This document shows, piece after piece, positions 10,686-21,689 of a DNA stretch of 64,000 nt. This DNA is from [Phialemoniopsis] sp. UDSM-2020 (lineage: Eukaryota; Ascomycota; Sordariomycetes; Thyridiales; Thyridiaceae). The stretch is taken from NCBI GenBank assembly GCA_018873225.1, contig JAEILZ010000003.1, positions 2,418,001 through 2,482,000 of the forward strand, written 5' to 3'. The notes under the pieces were generated by a model, which saw nothing but the letters and a program-made list of their open reading frames with translations, was not told where the DNA came from and ran no database searches. A program made the position numbers and the translations under genes. The stretch's first letter is position 1. Every line of letters begins with the position of its first letter.

Positions 10686-10945
10686 TGACTCTAGTTCATG
10701 ATGCTTCGTTGACAAGATTGACCGGGAGGGTGTTTGCCTGAGCAACGTTGCCGGCAAGTGAGGAGAAGAAATCAAAGTGATTTTGGAGTGATTCAGATGT
10801 GAATTAGATGCAAAATTCTCAGAGATCTATGGAAAACACTTTTGGTATCACAACAAACGTAGAAACTCCCCAAGAGCAGCAACCCGTATATACAAATTCG
10901 AACCCCTTTCTCAGGTCATGCCGACACGTCCGCCGCCTCGAGTCC

Positions 10946-12106
10946 TCACTCCACCATGGACTTCCCGATCTCGCTCTGCCAGCCATCCGCCCTCTCGAAT
11001 CCATTCGAGTGCGTCTGATAGTCCATCAAGGCCTGATACACCTCTTCCTTTGTGTTGAGCACGAATGGCCCGTACTGCACGACGGGCTGGTCGAGCGGCG
11101 TGCCGGCCACCAGCACGAAGCGCGCGCTCTTGTCAGCACCGGCGTCCACCTCGACCCTCACCACCTCGCCCTCGGGCTCGAACACAACGTTGTGGTACTG
11201 CTCCACCACGCGCTTCTCGCCGCCATCGCCGCTCGAGAACAGCGCCGTCCCCTCGAGCGTGTACGCAAAGGCGTTCCAGCCCTGCGGCAGCGGCTGCGCC
11301 ACCTTCCCTCCCGGCTGGACCTCGACGTCCAGGATCCACACGGGCGTGTACGCCAGGTCCTTGACCGAGTCGACGCCGTGGCTCTGGCCCGAGATGACCT
11401 TGACCGTCACCTTGCCGTCCTCGGTCTTGGCGGTGGGGATCTCGGAGGCGCGCAGGTCGCGGTAGCGCGGCTCGCACTTCTTGAGGGCCTGCGGCAGGTC
11501 GACCCAGAGCTGGAGGCCGACGTTGGCCGATCCGTCTGGGTTCTGGCGCGGCATCTCGGCGTGCATGATGCCCTTCCCGGCGGTCATGAACTGCAGATCG
11601 CCGGCCTCGATCGTGCCAGCGTTGCCGGCAAAATCCTCGTGGTCGACAGCGCCCTGGAGCAGGTATGTGATGGTCTCTTGACCACGGTGGGGACTATGGA
11701 TTTTCTCAAGTCAGCGCAACTATGCAAGGGGCATGGCACGATAGTCCGTGGAGATTGGGGAGGAGGTTACTCACTGATCAGGGAATCCGGCGCCGGGCTT
11801 GATCGAGAAGTGGTCGAGCATAAGGAATGGTGAGAAGTTCTTTAGCTGGGGTGTGCCGATGGAGCGCCGCACCCGAGCGCCGGCGCCCTCAGCTTGCTCG
11901 ATGGCAAGGAACACCTTGCGAATTGCTCGAGAGACAGACATGTCTGTGGCGTAGAGGTGTGAGTCTTTGGTCGTTGCGTGGTTAATTATGCTGTTATTGA
12001 AGAGGTAGCCTGCCGTGTCTCTGGCGATGTCGATCAATGGCTCTCGGTAGAAGACAGCAGAGCAGATTGCGACGATGATGGATATCAGAAGCGAAATGGT
12101 CTTCAT
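10946..12106 (-). CDS. Pirin family cupin protein with hydrophobic N-terminus
   Basis: Two exons (11775-12106 and 10946-11693) are separated by an 81-nt intron (GTGAGT...TAG). The join restores the pirin signature DHPHRGQETITYLLQG, and the product is 359 residues. Three of the metal ligands of pirins are visible as the HPH pair and the His of MHAEMP, with the Glu of the same HAE motif as the fourth. The N-terminal cupin is followed by the second cupin half ending in the usual pirin C-terminal tail. Pirins are iron-binding cupins acting as redox-linked transcriptional cofactors or quercetinases. Residues 1-20 (MKTISLLISIIVAICSAVFY) look like a signal peptide or anchor, unusual for this mostly cytosolic/nuclear family. 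The Met at 11941 (MSVSRAIRKV), residue 56, would give a conventional 304-residue pirin and may be the true or an alternative start. Confidence 0.94.
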
Positions 12107-12971
12107 GGAGTCGGGGATGGAGGATCGAGTGTCTTATATGCGCCAGGAGGAGGTCACAACAGGGGAATTAAGGGTTTGTCTTGCAATTCCTCTACAGCTA
12201 GAATATTAGCAGGCGCATCGAAACGATAGAAATATCACGAATCTTCCCGGCCCGGCCCCTCTCGAGCATTTCTATGCGACAGCTACGCTTTTCTACCAAG
12301 TCGTCGCGAGCTTCTCTGCCCCGCCGTAACCTCTTAGTAACCGTTACATCAGCATTGGTCCAGATGCTCCAGCAGCATGGTTGTTGAGCTGCCACTAAAT
12401 CGGTTTAGCGCCAGCCTTAATTGCCGAAGGTGCTGACTGAACTCGCGGTTTGTCAGAGCTATGTCATCTCAAGCCAATCCTGACTAGAAATTCCATAAGT
12501 TGCCCGACATCTGCAATCTCGCCTGCCACTGATCGAGGGTAGGACCTAGGAAATAGACATAGGGAAAACGACTCGCTTCTTCCCGGCCGAAAGAAAACAA
12601 CAGCACCACATGGCACGTCATCAGTCGAGCTTGTCTTTGTCAACCCTTATCAACGTATAGTCTATTCGAGATTTTCCCTAGCCGGGACTACATTACAATT
12701 CTTGGGTATTTTAGCCATGATTCCGAACGCAACCGACCAATCGTGAAATCGACATCCCTGTCTTGCAAACAAACAGGTGAAAAGAAATAGGAAAGAATTT
12801 GTTGGTGAAACGAGCTTCGCAAATCTGTTTATCGCAACGAAATGCCGATGCGTAGGTGTAACATTGCGCCCTGCGGAGTCACCCCAAGTGCTTCGTTCAA
12901 TAGACCTGTGGTGCGTAAATAGGACAACCACAGGCTTCGGCTCCCCTCAGTCCGGATCCTTCTACAGTGAT
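12107..12971. other. Spacer between the pirin and CAP20 genes
   Basis: Both neighbours are on the minus strand, so this holds the pirin promoter and the CAP20 3' UTR. No reading frame longer than about 90 codons and no recognisable motif is present. Confidence 0.5.
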
Positions 12972-13588
12972 CTAGTTCGACACGCCGTTGTTCGAGTGCT
13001 GCTGGACCTTCTGCTTGCCGGAGCTGATCAGGCTGCTCGCCCAATGAAGGGTTTCGCTCGTCACGATCAAGGCTGTGGAGAGAAGAGCCTTGCCGGTGGG
13101 AACGATGCTATCGCCGCCAGCTTTCTTGCGCTCGCCGGTGAAGACGGACACAACGTGATCTTTCTGCTCAAGGCCAATGCGATACGGAAGAAGGACAAGG
13201 CTCTTGGTGTCCTCATAGAGCTCGCCAGTCGGCTTCTTGACGGCAGGGAAGCGCTGGTCGAGTTGGTTCAAGGTCTTGTCGCCCAGGTCGTCGACCTTGC
13301 GAACGTATGGCGAAACGTATTGGTACGGCTTCTCGAGGTAGGGAATGACGGGCTTAGCAAAGGTTTGGTAGGCCGAGTCGCCGAGGGCGATCCCGCGCTG
13401 GCCAAACTTGTTCTGCTTGACTGTGTTGACGCCATCAGCGATGACAGGGTAGTTCAAGAGGTGCTAAACGAGTGTCTATTAGCTTGAGCTCGGTATTCCG
13501 GACCCCGTGGTAGAGGACAGACAGGAGCATTACTTACGTCGAAGAAGGCCGAAGGCGGCACGTCGCCGTTAACTTGAGGTGCAGACAT
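12972..13588 (-). CDS. CAP20: CAP20/perilipin-like lipid-droplet protein
   Basis: Two exons (13538-13588 and 12972-13463) are separated by a 74-nt intron (GTAAGT...TAG, phase 0). The product is 180 residues, close to the size of Colletotrichum CAP20 and Metarhizium MPL1. The joined N-terminus reads MSAPQVNGDVPPSAFFD followed by HLLNYPVIADGVNTVKQN. The perilipin pattern continues with amphipathic segments (YQTFAKPVIPYLEKPYQYVSPYV), a predicted helix (DKTLNQLDQRFPAVKKP) and a C-terminal hydrophobic/polar stretch ending SSGKQKVQQHSNNGVSN. Proteins of this family coat lipid droplets, and in plant- and insect-infecting fungi they influence appressorium turgor through lipid mobilisation. That role is known for relatives and is not shown here. 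A further intron in the 5' leader is likely, since an acceptor-like CTACAG lies upstream of the ATG. Confidence 0.9.
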
Positions 13589-16500
13589 GGCTTTACGACT
13601 GTTGAGGTTTCTCTTGTAAAGATGAGCAATCCGGGTGATCTGTAGGAGGGGACACGAAGTCAGGGACAAAGGCTTCCCACGAAGTGTTGCGCAAGGCTTG
13701 AACATACCGAGGCAGCAAAGCAATACTGCAGCTAAGCTGAAAGGGGCTTGAGCAGGACACGCGAGGCTACTGTGAGAAGAGGTTGGTTGGTCGAGGTCTG
13801 AGTCGCGTGTAGAACTGAGCTTGGGGGATCCAGAATGGATTGGAATGGCAGAATGAGCAAGCACTGACGACAGCGTAGATAATACTAGTAACAGCAGGAG
13901 AGACAGAGAGGTATGAAGTGAGAACGAGAAGGAAAGGGCTTTAAAGAAAGCCAGGAGGGAAAGAAACTAAAAAAACGGCTCAAGAGCAGGCGCACGCCAC
14001 ACCTCGCTCCTTCCAAGGTCGCACCTCTTTCGAGGAACCGGTACGGCTGGGGATACCTTTTTTTCTTCTCTTTCATGTGCTTCGAGCACTTGAGCCATCG
14101 AATCGCTCCAGTCTCGCCCTCTTGCCCAGTCACCCACCGGCCGGAAGTGGTGTCCGCCCGCGATAGCGAGCTGTCTGTACCCTGCCAGGATTGCTCCTTC
14201 GTACTTCCTGTACTTAAAGTATCTAAGTATGCATGTGCCCGATGTAGGGTGGTGGGTAGCTCTTGGTCCGCTGGTTGGACGAGGCGGATTGGGTTTGGCA
14301 CTGATATGGTGCTAGGAATGCTGTCCCGCGACCACCAACGCTGCTTAGAGGCTCTTGCGGACCTCGCACTGCTGCCCCTGCTCACGCCACATGCCACTAA
14401 AAGCACCTAAGAATCACCCCAAAAACCCTGATAAGCTCTTGATGCCCCTCCAGGAACCACCCCTGTCATCCTTTGGCCTGTTCCTGCTGCAGCACAAGTT
14501 TTTGGCATGTGAAAGTGTCCATGCCCTCCTCCAACCACATCAAATTGATGCGACTGCGCACGTATCGATGACGCCAGGCAGCTTCTTCACCTGCAAAAGG
14601 GTGCTTTATTGAACTCTATCTTTTTCCGTCGAGCTGTTGCGAGTATTTGACGCATGCCCCTAATGTACGCGCCAGCCCACCGCTTTCGAGTGATCGGATA
14701 ACACGGACAGGTGAAACAACAGCTCGACAGTGGATAGGAATGTGCTCCCCAGGAATGAAATTGTCGCAACAGCCAGGCTGCACATGCATCATCCACTCCG
14801 TAGAGATGTCTGCGCCAAAGATTATAACCCCTGTTGGAGGCTTATCTATGCCATGCAGGTTTTCGATGGGCGTCCACTCAAACTGCTTACGGAGTACACA
14901 CATATGATCCTTGGCCCCTCAGGTCCCTTGCGGGAGCCTCTTCGGCAGCACATGTTGCGTAACACCGACTCGTACTTCACGAGGCGAAGGGCAGTAACAC
15001 GCTGATATCCGTCCTGTCAATTTCACAGTGGCCGGGCACGCCACTCCATCGTCCTCGGCAACAAAACATTGACGGAAGTGAGCAGGTGGAAAATTCTTCC
15101 ACAGCCCCTGTAGAATTAAATCTCGCAAAGCCGAGACAAGGAGCAATCGCGGCCTTGGCCAATCTACCTGTACCAGCGAAGAAATCTCCGTTTCCACCCT
15201 TTGGCTTGACTTATCTTGTCGAGCTGGTAGGGCTACCGTACTTTGGAAGATCTAGCGCGCCCCGCCACTCCCGACAGTGACTATCATATGCCATCAGTGA
15301 CAGGGTTCTAAAGTTCCATCTGGCTGGCGGGGCATTTTCACATGCCAAAAGCTCAGCTATTGTTGCTTGCATGTGCCAATTGGTGCACAGACAAGCAGCA
15401 TATTAGTTTGATGACTCGCGGTGTTTCTTGTGAGCTTTGTCATCGATGGGAAGTTTGCCGTGCTTTCCCTCTTGTCACGAACCATTTCGATGACAGAAAA
15501 CGCCGCAGGCTTGCATTGACGATGCCCCGAACTTCTGCACAGCTGCTGTGTAACGCGCAATTGACGAATGCGCATCAATCACGCACGCACATTGGCAAGC
15601 GAACTATGCACGATGTCGGTTGGTCGCAAAGTTCCCTAGTACCCTATCGGCAATTCCTAAGCGTGTGTCAACCTTGAGTTTCGAGCGGCGGCCACTGTCC
15701 ATTTGCGCGAAGGAGGATACATGTTGTACGACTGAGCGACTTATCTTCCCATCAAGGCGTAGATGCTATTTGATGACAGAGTTCCCGTATGGAGCTGGCT
15801 TACGAGGATCGATCCGAGTTTGTCCAGAGGATCACTGATCATTGCTCGTGACACCAGACCCAGCGCGCTGTGCAAGTTAACTCGTTAGGATTCAAAGTTC
15901 AGTCTTTGTTAGAATCAAGTCACGACGTATCGCCATCCTCTCGATCACGACTATCAGTCCCAACGATACCCAATCCCTCGCTTTCGCCAGAGTACAAGTA
16001 GCGAGCGGTCGAACGGTCGAATTGCTACCTTTGTTCGAACATCATGAGAGGATACGATCTGAGGAGCAAGGTTGCCCATTATTGCGTCGTGCTGGGAGAA
16101 CTGGCTCAAAAGTCATGTCTGTAATGGCATGGGGGTGAAAGCTCAAGCTTCTCCCGCCGTGAAGTCCTAGCAGTCGAGTTTTCTTGCCTCACACTCTCGT
16201 GCAGACAAGGCTACTTGGTCGATGTGAAGGAATACATTCTGCCAAATTTCCAAGTGACAGGCGTAGTCGGCCGCCGACAAATCGATTTCGGAAAGGCTGA
16301 CAGTCCTTGATCGATCTCTACCCAGAACATCAATAGACATCTGGACTGAAAGATCTAACTACGCATAGGTATTTGCATGTTCATTTCGGGCCTTACGACA
16401 GTGATAACGTTGGGAGTTGATCAGTCAATGGTCGAGAAACATCTGCAAGTAAAATTATCCACCAAAATGTCACTATTTGAGATGAGTCAGTGAAAGCGCT

Positions 16501-19500
16501 CTACCACGTCACGTATAATGCTTCAGGCACGAAAAGACTATCCACCTCTGGTTCACTGCCTAATCCAGACATCATGCCGCGACTTCGGATTCGATTCTGG
16601 CCCTCCGTACGGCTTCGTGGAAGACCCTATGTTCATATAATGTAATGAAACACACCAGCACTGAAGACTATTCTGGTGTTCTCGGAACACAGAACTTGTC
16701 TTCAGTGTGCTGTATAAGGAGCGTTGATCGCTTTGTGTTGGAAAAGTCGTCTCCTTCATATGGCTCAAGCTAACAGAGACCGTGATTCTTCTAAGAGGAC
16801 ACTTCGTATATGGTTGAATTGGACAGTCCAGAAGGGCGTGACAAATCCGTTTGTTGACCTGGGCAACAATACGCGTGACTATAGTAACAGTACTATTAAG
16901 TTGGATGACTTATCTTTACCTCTGCTTTCGCTAGCTAGGGATACCGACAGCCTGAGTTACTACGTTTCGGTAGTGTTGCATAATATGCAATTCAGAGAAG
17001 CACTATGAGAATATAGGCGTGGCTAAGTAGCTGTGACTATGATGATGTCTACTCACCAAACCACTGCTGCCTCTGTTATGTATAGTCCCAGGCATAATGC
17101 CGATATCTACTTACGTCATATGATCGGCGTGAAAATAGCTCAAAGATTTGGACGAGGCTTCATTTTCGTTCTTCTGAACAGATAGCCAAGCATACTTTTC
17201 ATGCTCCCGAATTTCCTCTAATCAAATAGCAACAATTGAGTCTCATAATGATCTTTGTTAAACAATGCCGGACGTCACCCATGTTTTGGTACATGAAGCT
17301 TGCCCTGGTTGTAGAGCAACTTGTCGTATAATTGTTTATACGAAACCGAAGCTGTGTCCTTTGACAATTTTCCTTTGGTGAAGTGGCCCACGATTCTTGA
17401 TAGTAGCTAGCGTATACTTATTCACAGGCAGTTTGATCTACTATAGAAGCAGAGTCGAGTGCGTTGCTCCACTCTGCTTGATGATCAGAAACATTCTTTG
17501 CTCTGTCCAGAAGTCTGGCCTGTCACGTCGAGGTTGTAGTGCCAATATCTGATGCGAAATCTGCCATCGAATAGCTAGGTAATGAGTCCTACTCCCGTGT
17601 TTCACATGATGCTTCTAATATCCCAAGTGATCATAATCCAGCCTCTTGAGACATGCAGTCAAAGCACAGTATATCTAGCGCAATTCATTACAATGAACAT
17701 TGCATTGGGAGGGTATTTTACTGATCTAGAGTTTCCACTCTATTGGCTTCGAATCCATCATTCGCAATTTCATTCCTCGGGCTGGAAAATTAAAGATGCT
17801 GAAAACGCTTCACATCGACTTGATCCAACAAGTCACAGCCTTGTATCAGCAAGACTCGTATCATTGAGGCACCTCGGAACTTAGCGATGGAGAATAATGT
17901 CAACACAAGTGTTTATTGATGTGATGGAGTTAGGTAACACCTCGCTGCCTGCCAAGAACTTGTCTGTTCGAAAAGATGAATCAGTTTTCTAATCGAGATC
18001 TGTCAGGAGGAAGACGCTCGATTGAACCTGCAGCCTTGTTAGGGCAGAGGAGATCATGACCGTTGTGTCATCATGTGCTCACAGCTCCAGGATACTTTGA
18101 CTTGCAAGTTCATGCCACGTGATTTCCAAGGGCAGTTAGCTCAGGGGTGGCATGAAGCTACCACGGGTGGATGAATCTCGGCACGATCCTAACCCAGGCG
18201 GGAGCGGACCCACCGAAAAGGCTCCAGTGAGCGAAATAGCGATCATCGCTGGCTCACTCAGCTTGCCCAATTGCCCGGATCCAGCAGCACTACTTTGGGA
18301 GAGAGGCAATCTGGTTGCTGACAGTGGAGATTCCTTGCGACTTGATGCCGTACCCATTGCGTGTCGCGTATGCTTTAGATATACGAAATCACTGCAGGGC
18401 GATACTTCGTATGCTTAGGCCTCTACGGACGGGAAGAAAATCCCAAGCTGCCATCAACAGCGAGTACAAAAGTTGCATAGGTACGATAAAGTGTGCCACC
18501 CGCTGAGTGTGCAGATGGATGGTGAAACACGTGGGGAGGAGGAGATGGTGGCTAGTGGTCCATGGGAGGGATCCCCTGCTTCGAGAAACTGCGGATGCCA
18601 TCAAGGGTATTCCCTGAAAAATGCACCTCTGCTCTGTGGTTTAAAGGCTTGCCATCTGCTGATGCACGTGTAGATATGTACGATCCTCGCATAGGACTAT
18701 TGATATTCGCAAGAGGCACGGGAAAGACGCTCATGACTCCGCACCTCCTGTGACAGTTGCTAGCAGGTCAGTATTGAAACATCTTGCGATTAAGCCAGGG
18801 TGATAAGACGGGTGTGATACGAGACAAACCAGGAAGGCGTTTTAATAACAGAGCTGCTATAACCACTGCCCACCCACCACCCTTTCGAAAGAGATGGGGG
18901 CGATGGCACGTTCTGGGGTCAATTGAGTTCGGTCGATGTTGAGGAGAGCTTCGGCTAGTGGTCTCGTCAAGGGCGCCCCCAGTCTATCTGTACAATACGA
19001 AGTATGTTGGTTCAAAGGGCATCATTGTGATAATGCTGTGAACCGTGTCATCGATCAAACATACTTGTTGGCGTTGGCCATCCTGTTCAATCGATCGGAG
19101 CAATTTGTTTCGAGTATCATTGCATTGGCCGTGCATGATGAGCGTACATATTGCATGCTGCTAGCGAGATTGTTTGCAGCGAACCGCTGTTCGCCCGTCC
19201 TGTGCTTGCCGTTGTATTAAGGCGAACTAGGTATGTATATACGCCCAGTTACCTGTTTTTGGTTTAAAATGTATGTATCAATTCTAATGGCATTCTCCCC
19301 GTTCGACAGGCCCAAGAGGCCCTGAGGTGCTAGCCACCTTCCTCTCCATATCTGCATCCTCCCTGGGCGGGGGATCGCCGTGATGTGGACAGGCTTGTGA
19401 TGCACTTGTATTGCCACTACCTACCGCAGTGGCGGGTCAAAGCGTGCAGTGAACACTATTCCCACTATTGGAAGCGAATGATACTTCGTACATACATGGC

Positions 19501-21689
19501 GCGCATGTGCGCTTCAAACAAAAGGGGCCGTGTCACATGGGCAAGCTTGCTCTCTGATTCACGCAGATCTCCCGTTCCCTCAGCCATGCTTTTCTGGAAC
19601 ATAAAGAGTCAATATCTCTGGAGCTATCTCGACCTCCACAGAAGAGGGCCTCCGTGATGAACATAAAAGGCGAACTTGGTTTTTGCTGTTTGTGGAGCTA
19701 CAACGGCTCATGGCGATTGGAGCGTGATAGCTTCAACGCTTGCACGAGCTATGCGGGAAGTGGATCTTGACCGGTGGAGCTGTCTTGCCCTTGCTTCCCA
19801 GATGTTGCGAAGGTCTGGATCTGGGACGGCATTCTGTCCTTACCCAACAGCCAGTCTGGTTGTCAACGTTTGCCCTTGTTTGTCTAGGATTTAATCAGAC
19901 TAGCCCTCGTGGCACCTAGGATGAAGGTCTGGTTCATCGGGGACAATCTGCCAACGGGGATTTTGTTAAAACGAAGTGTCTAATTACAAGGAGAGATCAT
20001 AGGATTCGCTCCATAGGCTCTTCTTGTCAAAATCTTAGTACAGAAAATGTTCGGCCTCGTTGCTTTTTCCTGGTCCCTCACCGACAGCGGTCGCTGCAAC
20101 TCGACACATGAAACATGCAATTCAAGCCAAGCTGACAAGACCATGAGAAGATCCAGCGCCATGCTTTGTTTTGCATCCCTGCGTCGACCGGCAGTCGCGA
20201 CAGTTCAAAGCCACTCAAATTAGGTACTTATCGTGCAGAGCAAGCAATTAGCATTGCACAATGGAACTCGTTGAGCTGCAAGCAAGGCGAGAGATTGCCG
20301 ACTGTTCTTTTTCGAAGCTCGCTTACCGGGCAAGAGGAAAGATCGCCCGTCCCCAGCGTCGGCACTCTGAGCCCGAGGAGAGCTCGTGGTGGCAGGGACC
20401 TTTGACTCCGATCGCAATCCCAGACATGGCAGACCTGCCTGACAGTCGACAGTCACAGTGTCGAAGAGCTCACAGTGCACTCTGTCAAGCCCCTGCTGCA
20501 ATAGTGACACCCATTGGCTTGACCGGGGAGCGCAGTGGATCGCCGAAAATTTGAAGGCCAAGGGTCCCTGCAAAAGCAACCCACACCCTAGGATGGGGGC
20601 GTACTTCGTACCCGGCTTGGGAAGCAAGGGAGCAGGGCCGGGTGGTGATGAGGAGCTTTCGTGTGTGGTATTCCGTACTTGACTGACTATCCGTACTTCG
20701 AGCGTACAGGCTGCAACTGTGACGGTCTTGCGGTCCTGTGCCTCAGGGTCGTGCGTTGTGCCGTCTTCATGATGAAGCAACGGTGATTGGGGATTGTCTG
20801 CACGTCTTGCTGCAGGTACAGGGTACACCCCGCCCGGATGGTCAGGATTGTCGTGAGGCGAGCCCTCTGGTGCCCTTTTTGCCCCTGTCTCAGTGCCCCT
20901 TTCTGGAGTAGCTCCAGCTCGGTGCTCCCACTGGTGTGCTCCACCTCATTTTCCCACCCCCGGTCAGCACTGCGAAACCCCAATGTCCAATTCGAAAATG
21001 GCCTCCACTCCTGTCCACTCTTGGCCGCTCTCGGGTCAAGCCAACACGCACTGGGCGCGCCCGGCGCCGTGCCTGATCCCAGCTCGGTGAATTCGTGCAA
21101 AGCCTCTCTCCTGGCTCCTGGCTCCTTGCTCCCTGTTCCCCTGCTCGCCTCCTTTCCGTGACAGCGTAGCTCCGTACTCCTCCTCCCACGACTCCCGTAG
21201 GCGAGGAAGCAAGTCGAGGTAGTATCACTTGCCCACCACCTCCTCGCTCCACCTCGTCCTCATCTCCCCAACCTCTCCCTCCCCTAATGTAGCTTGCCTT
21301 TCTCCCTTCTTCCCTTTTCTACACCCCCCTAATCCGCCTGTCGTCGCAGCGTCAGATTGTGGTTGCTGTTTCTTGGCCATTGCATTGTCCCAGGCATTGC
21401 TTCAACAGACTCGGGCTTTGCTGCCTCGTTGGTTTGGATAGTGCTTCTTCGGCCGAATTTCCCTTCATTTGCAACCTCGACAGACGTGCCTCGTCGTAGT
21501 GTCGACCGTCGTTCCTTTCAGCCCTTCCGTTGCAAAAGTAGTCGTTGTTGCCCAGAGCAATTGACGACGTGTGCAACTGCTTCGCACTTGAACCGCTTCA
21601 GTCTGGACTGATTGGATTACTATACGCCGCTTTTTGCTCACAGCCCTTCGACTCCGACACGCTCTTGACCGGACCGACGAATATTCAAG
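13589..21689. other. Eight-kilobase interval with no supportable gene
   Basis: The first part should be CAP20 promoter and leader, and the last few hundred bases (about 21200-21689, strongly C/T-rich) the leader of the DENN gene. In between I find only short overlapping frames without family motifs. The part from about 15.9 to 18.0 kb is visibly richer in A/T and stop codons than its surroundings and may be an old decayed repeat, but I recognise no transposase or reverse-transcriptase motif in it. One TACGGAGTA copy is at 14888-14896. A tRNA-like A-box at about 18131 was examined and rejected. Confidence 0.5.

Noticed and set aside
18131..18200. tRNA-like A-box (TTAGCTCAGGGGTGG)
   Set aside because: No matching acceptor stem, no foldable anticodon arm and no GGTTCRA-type B-box at the right distance.
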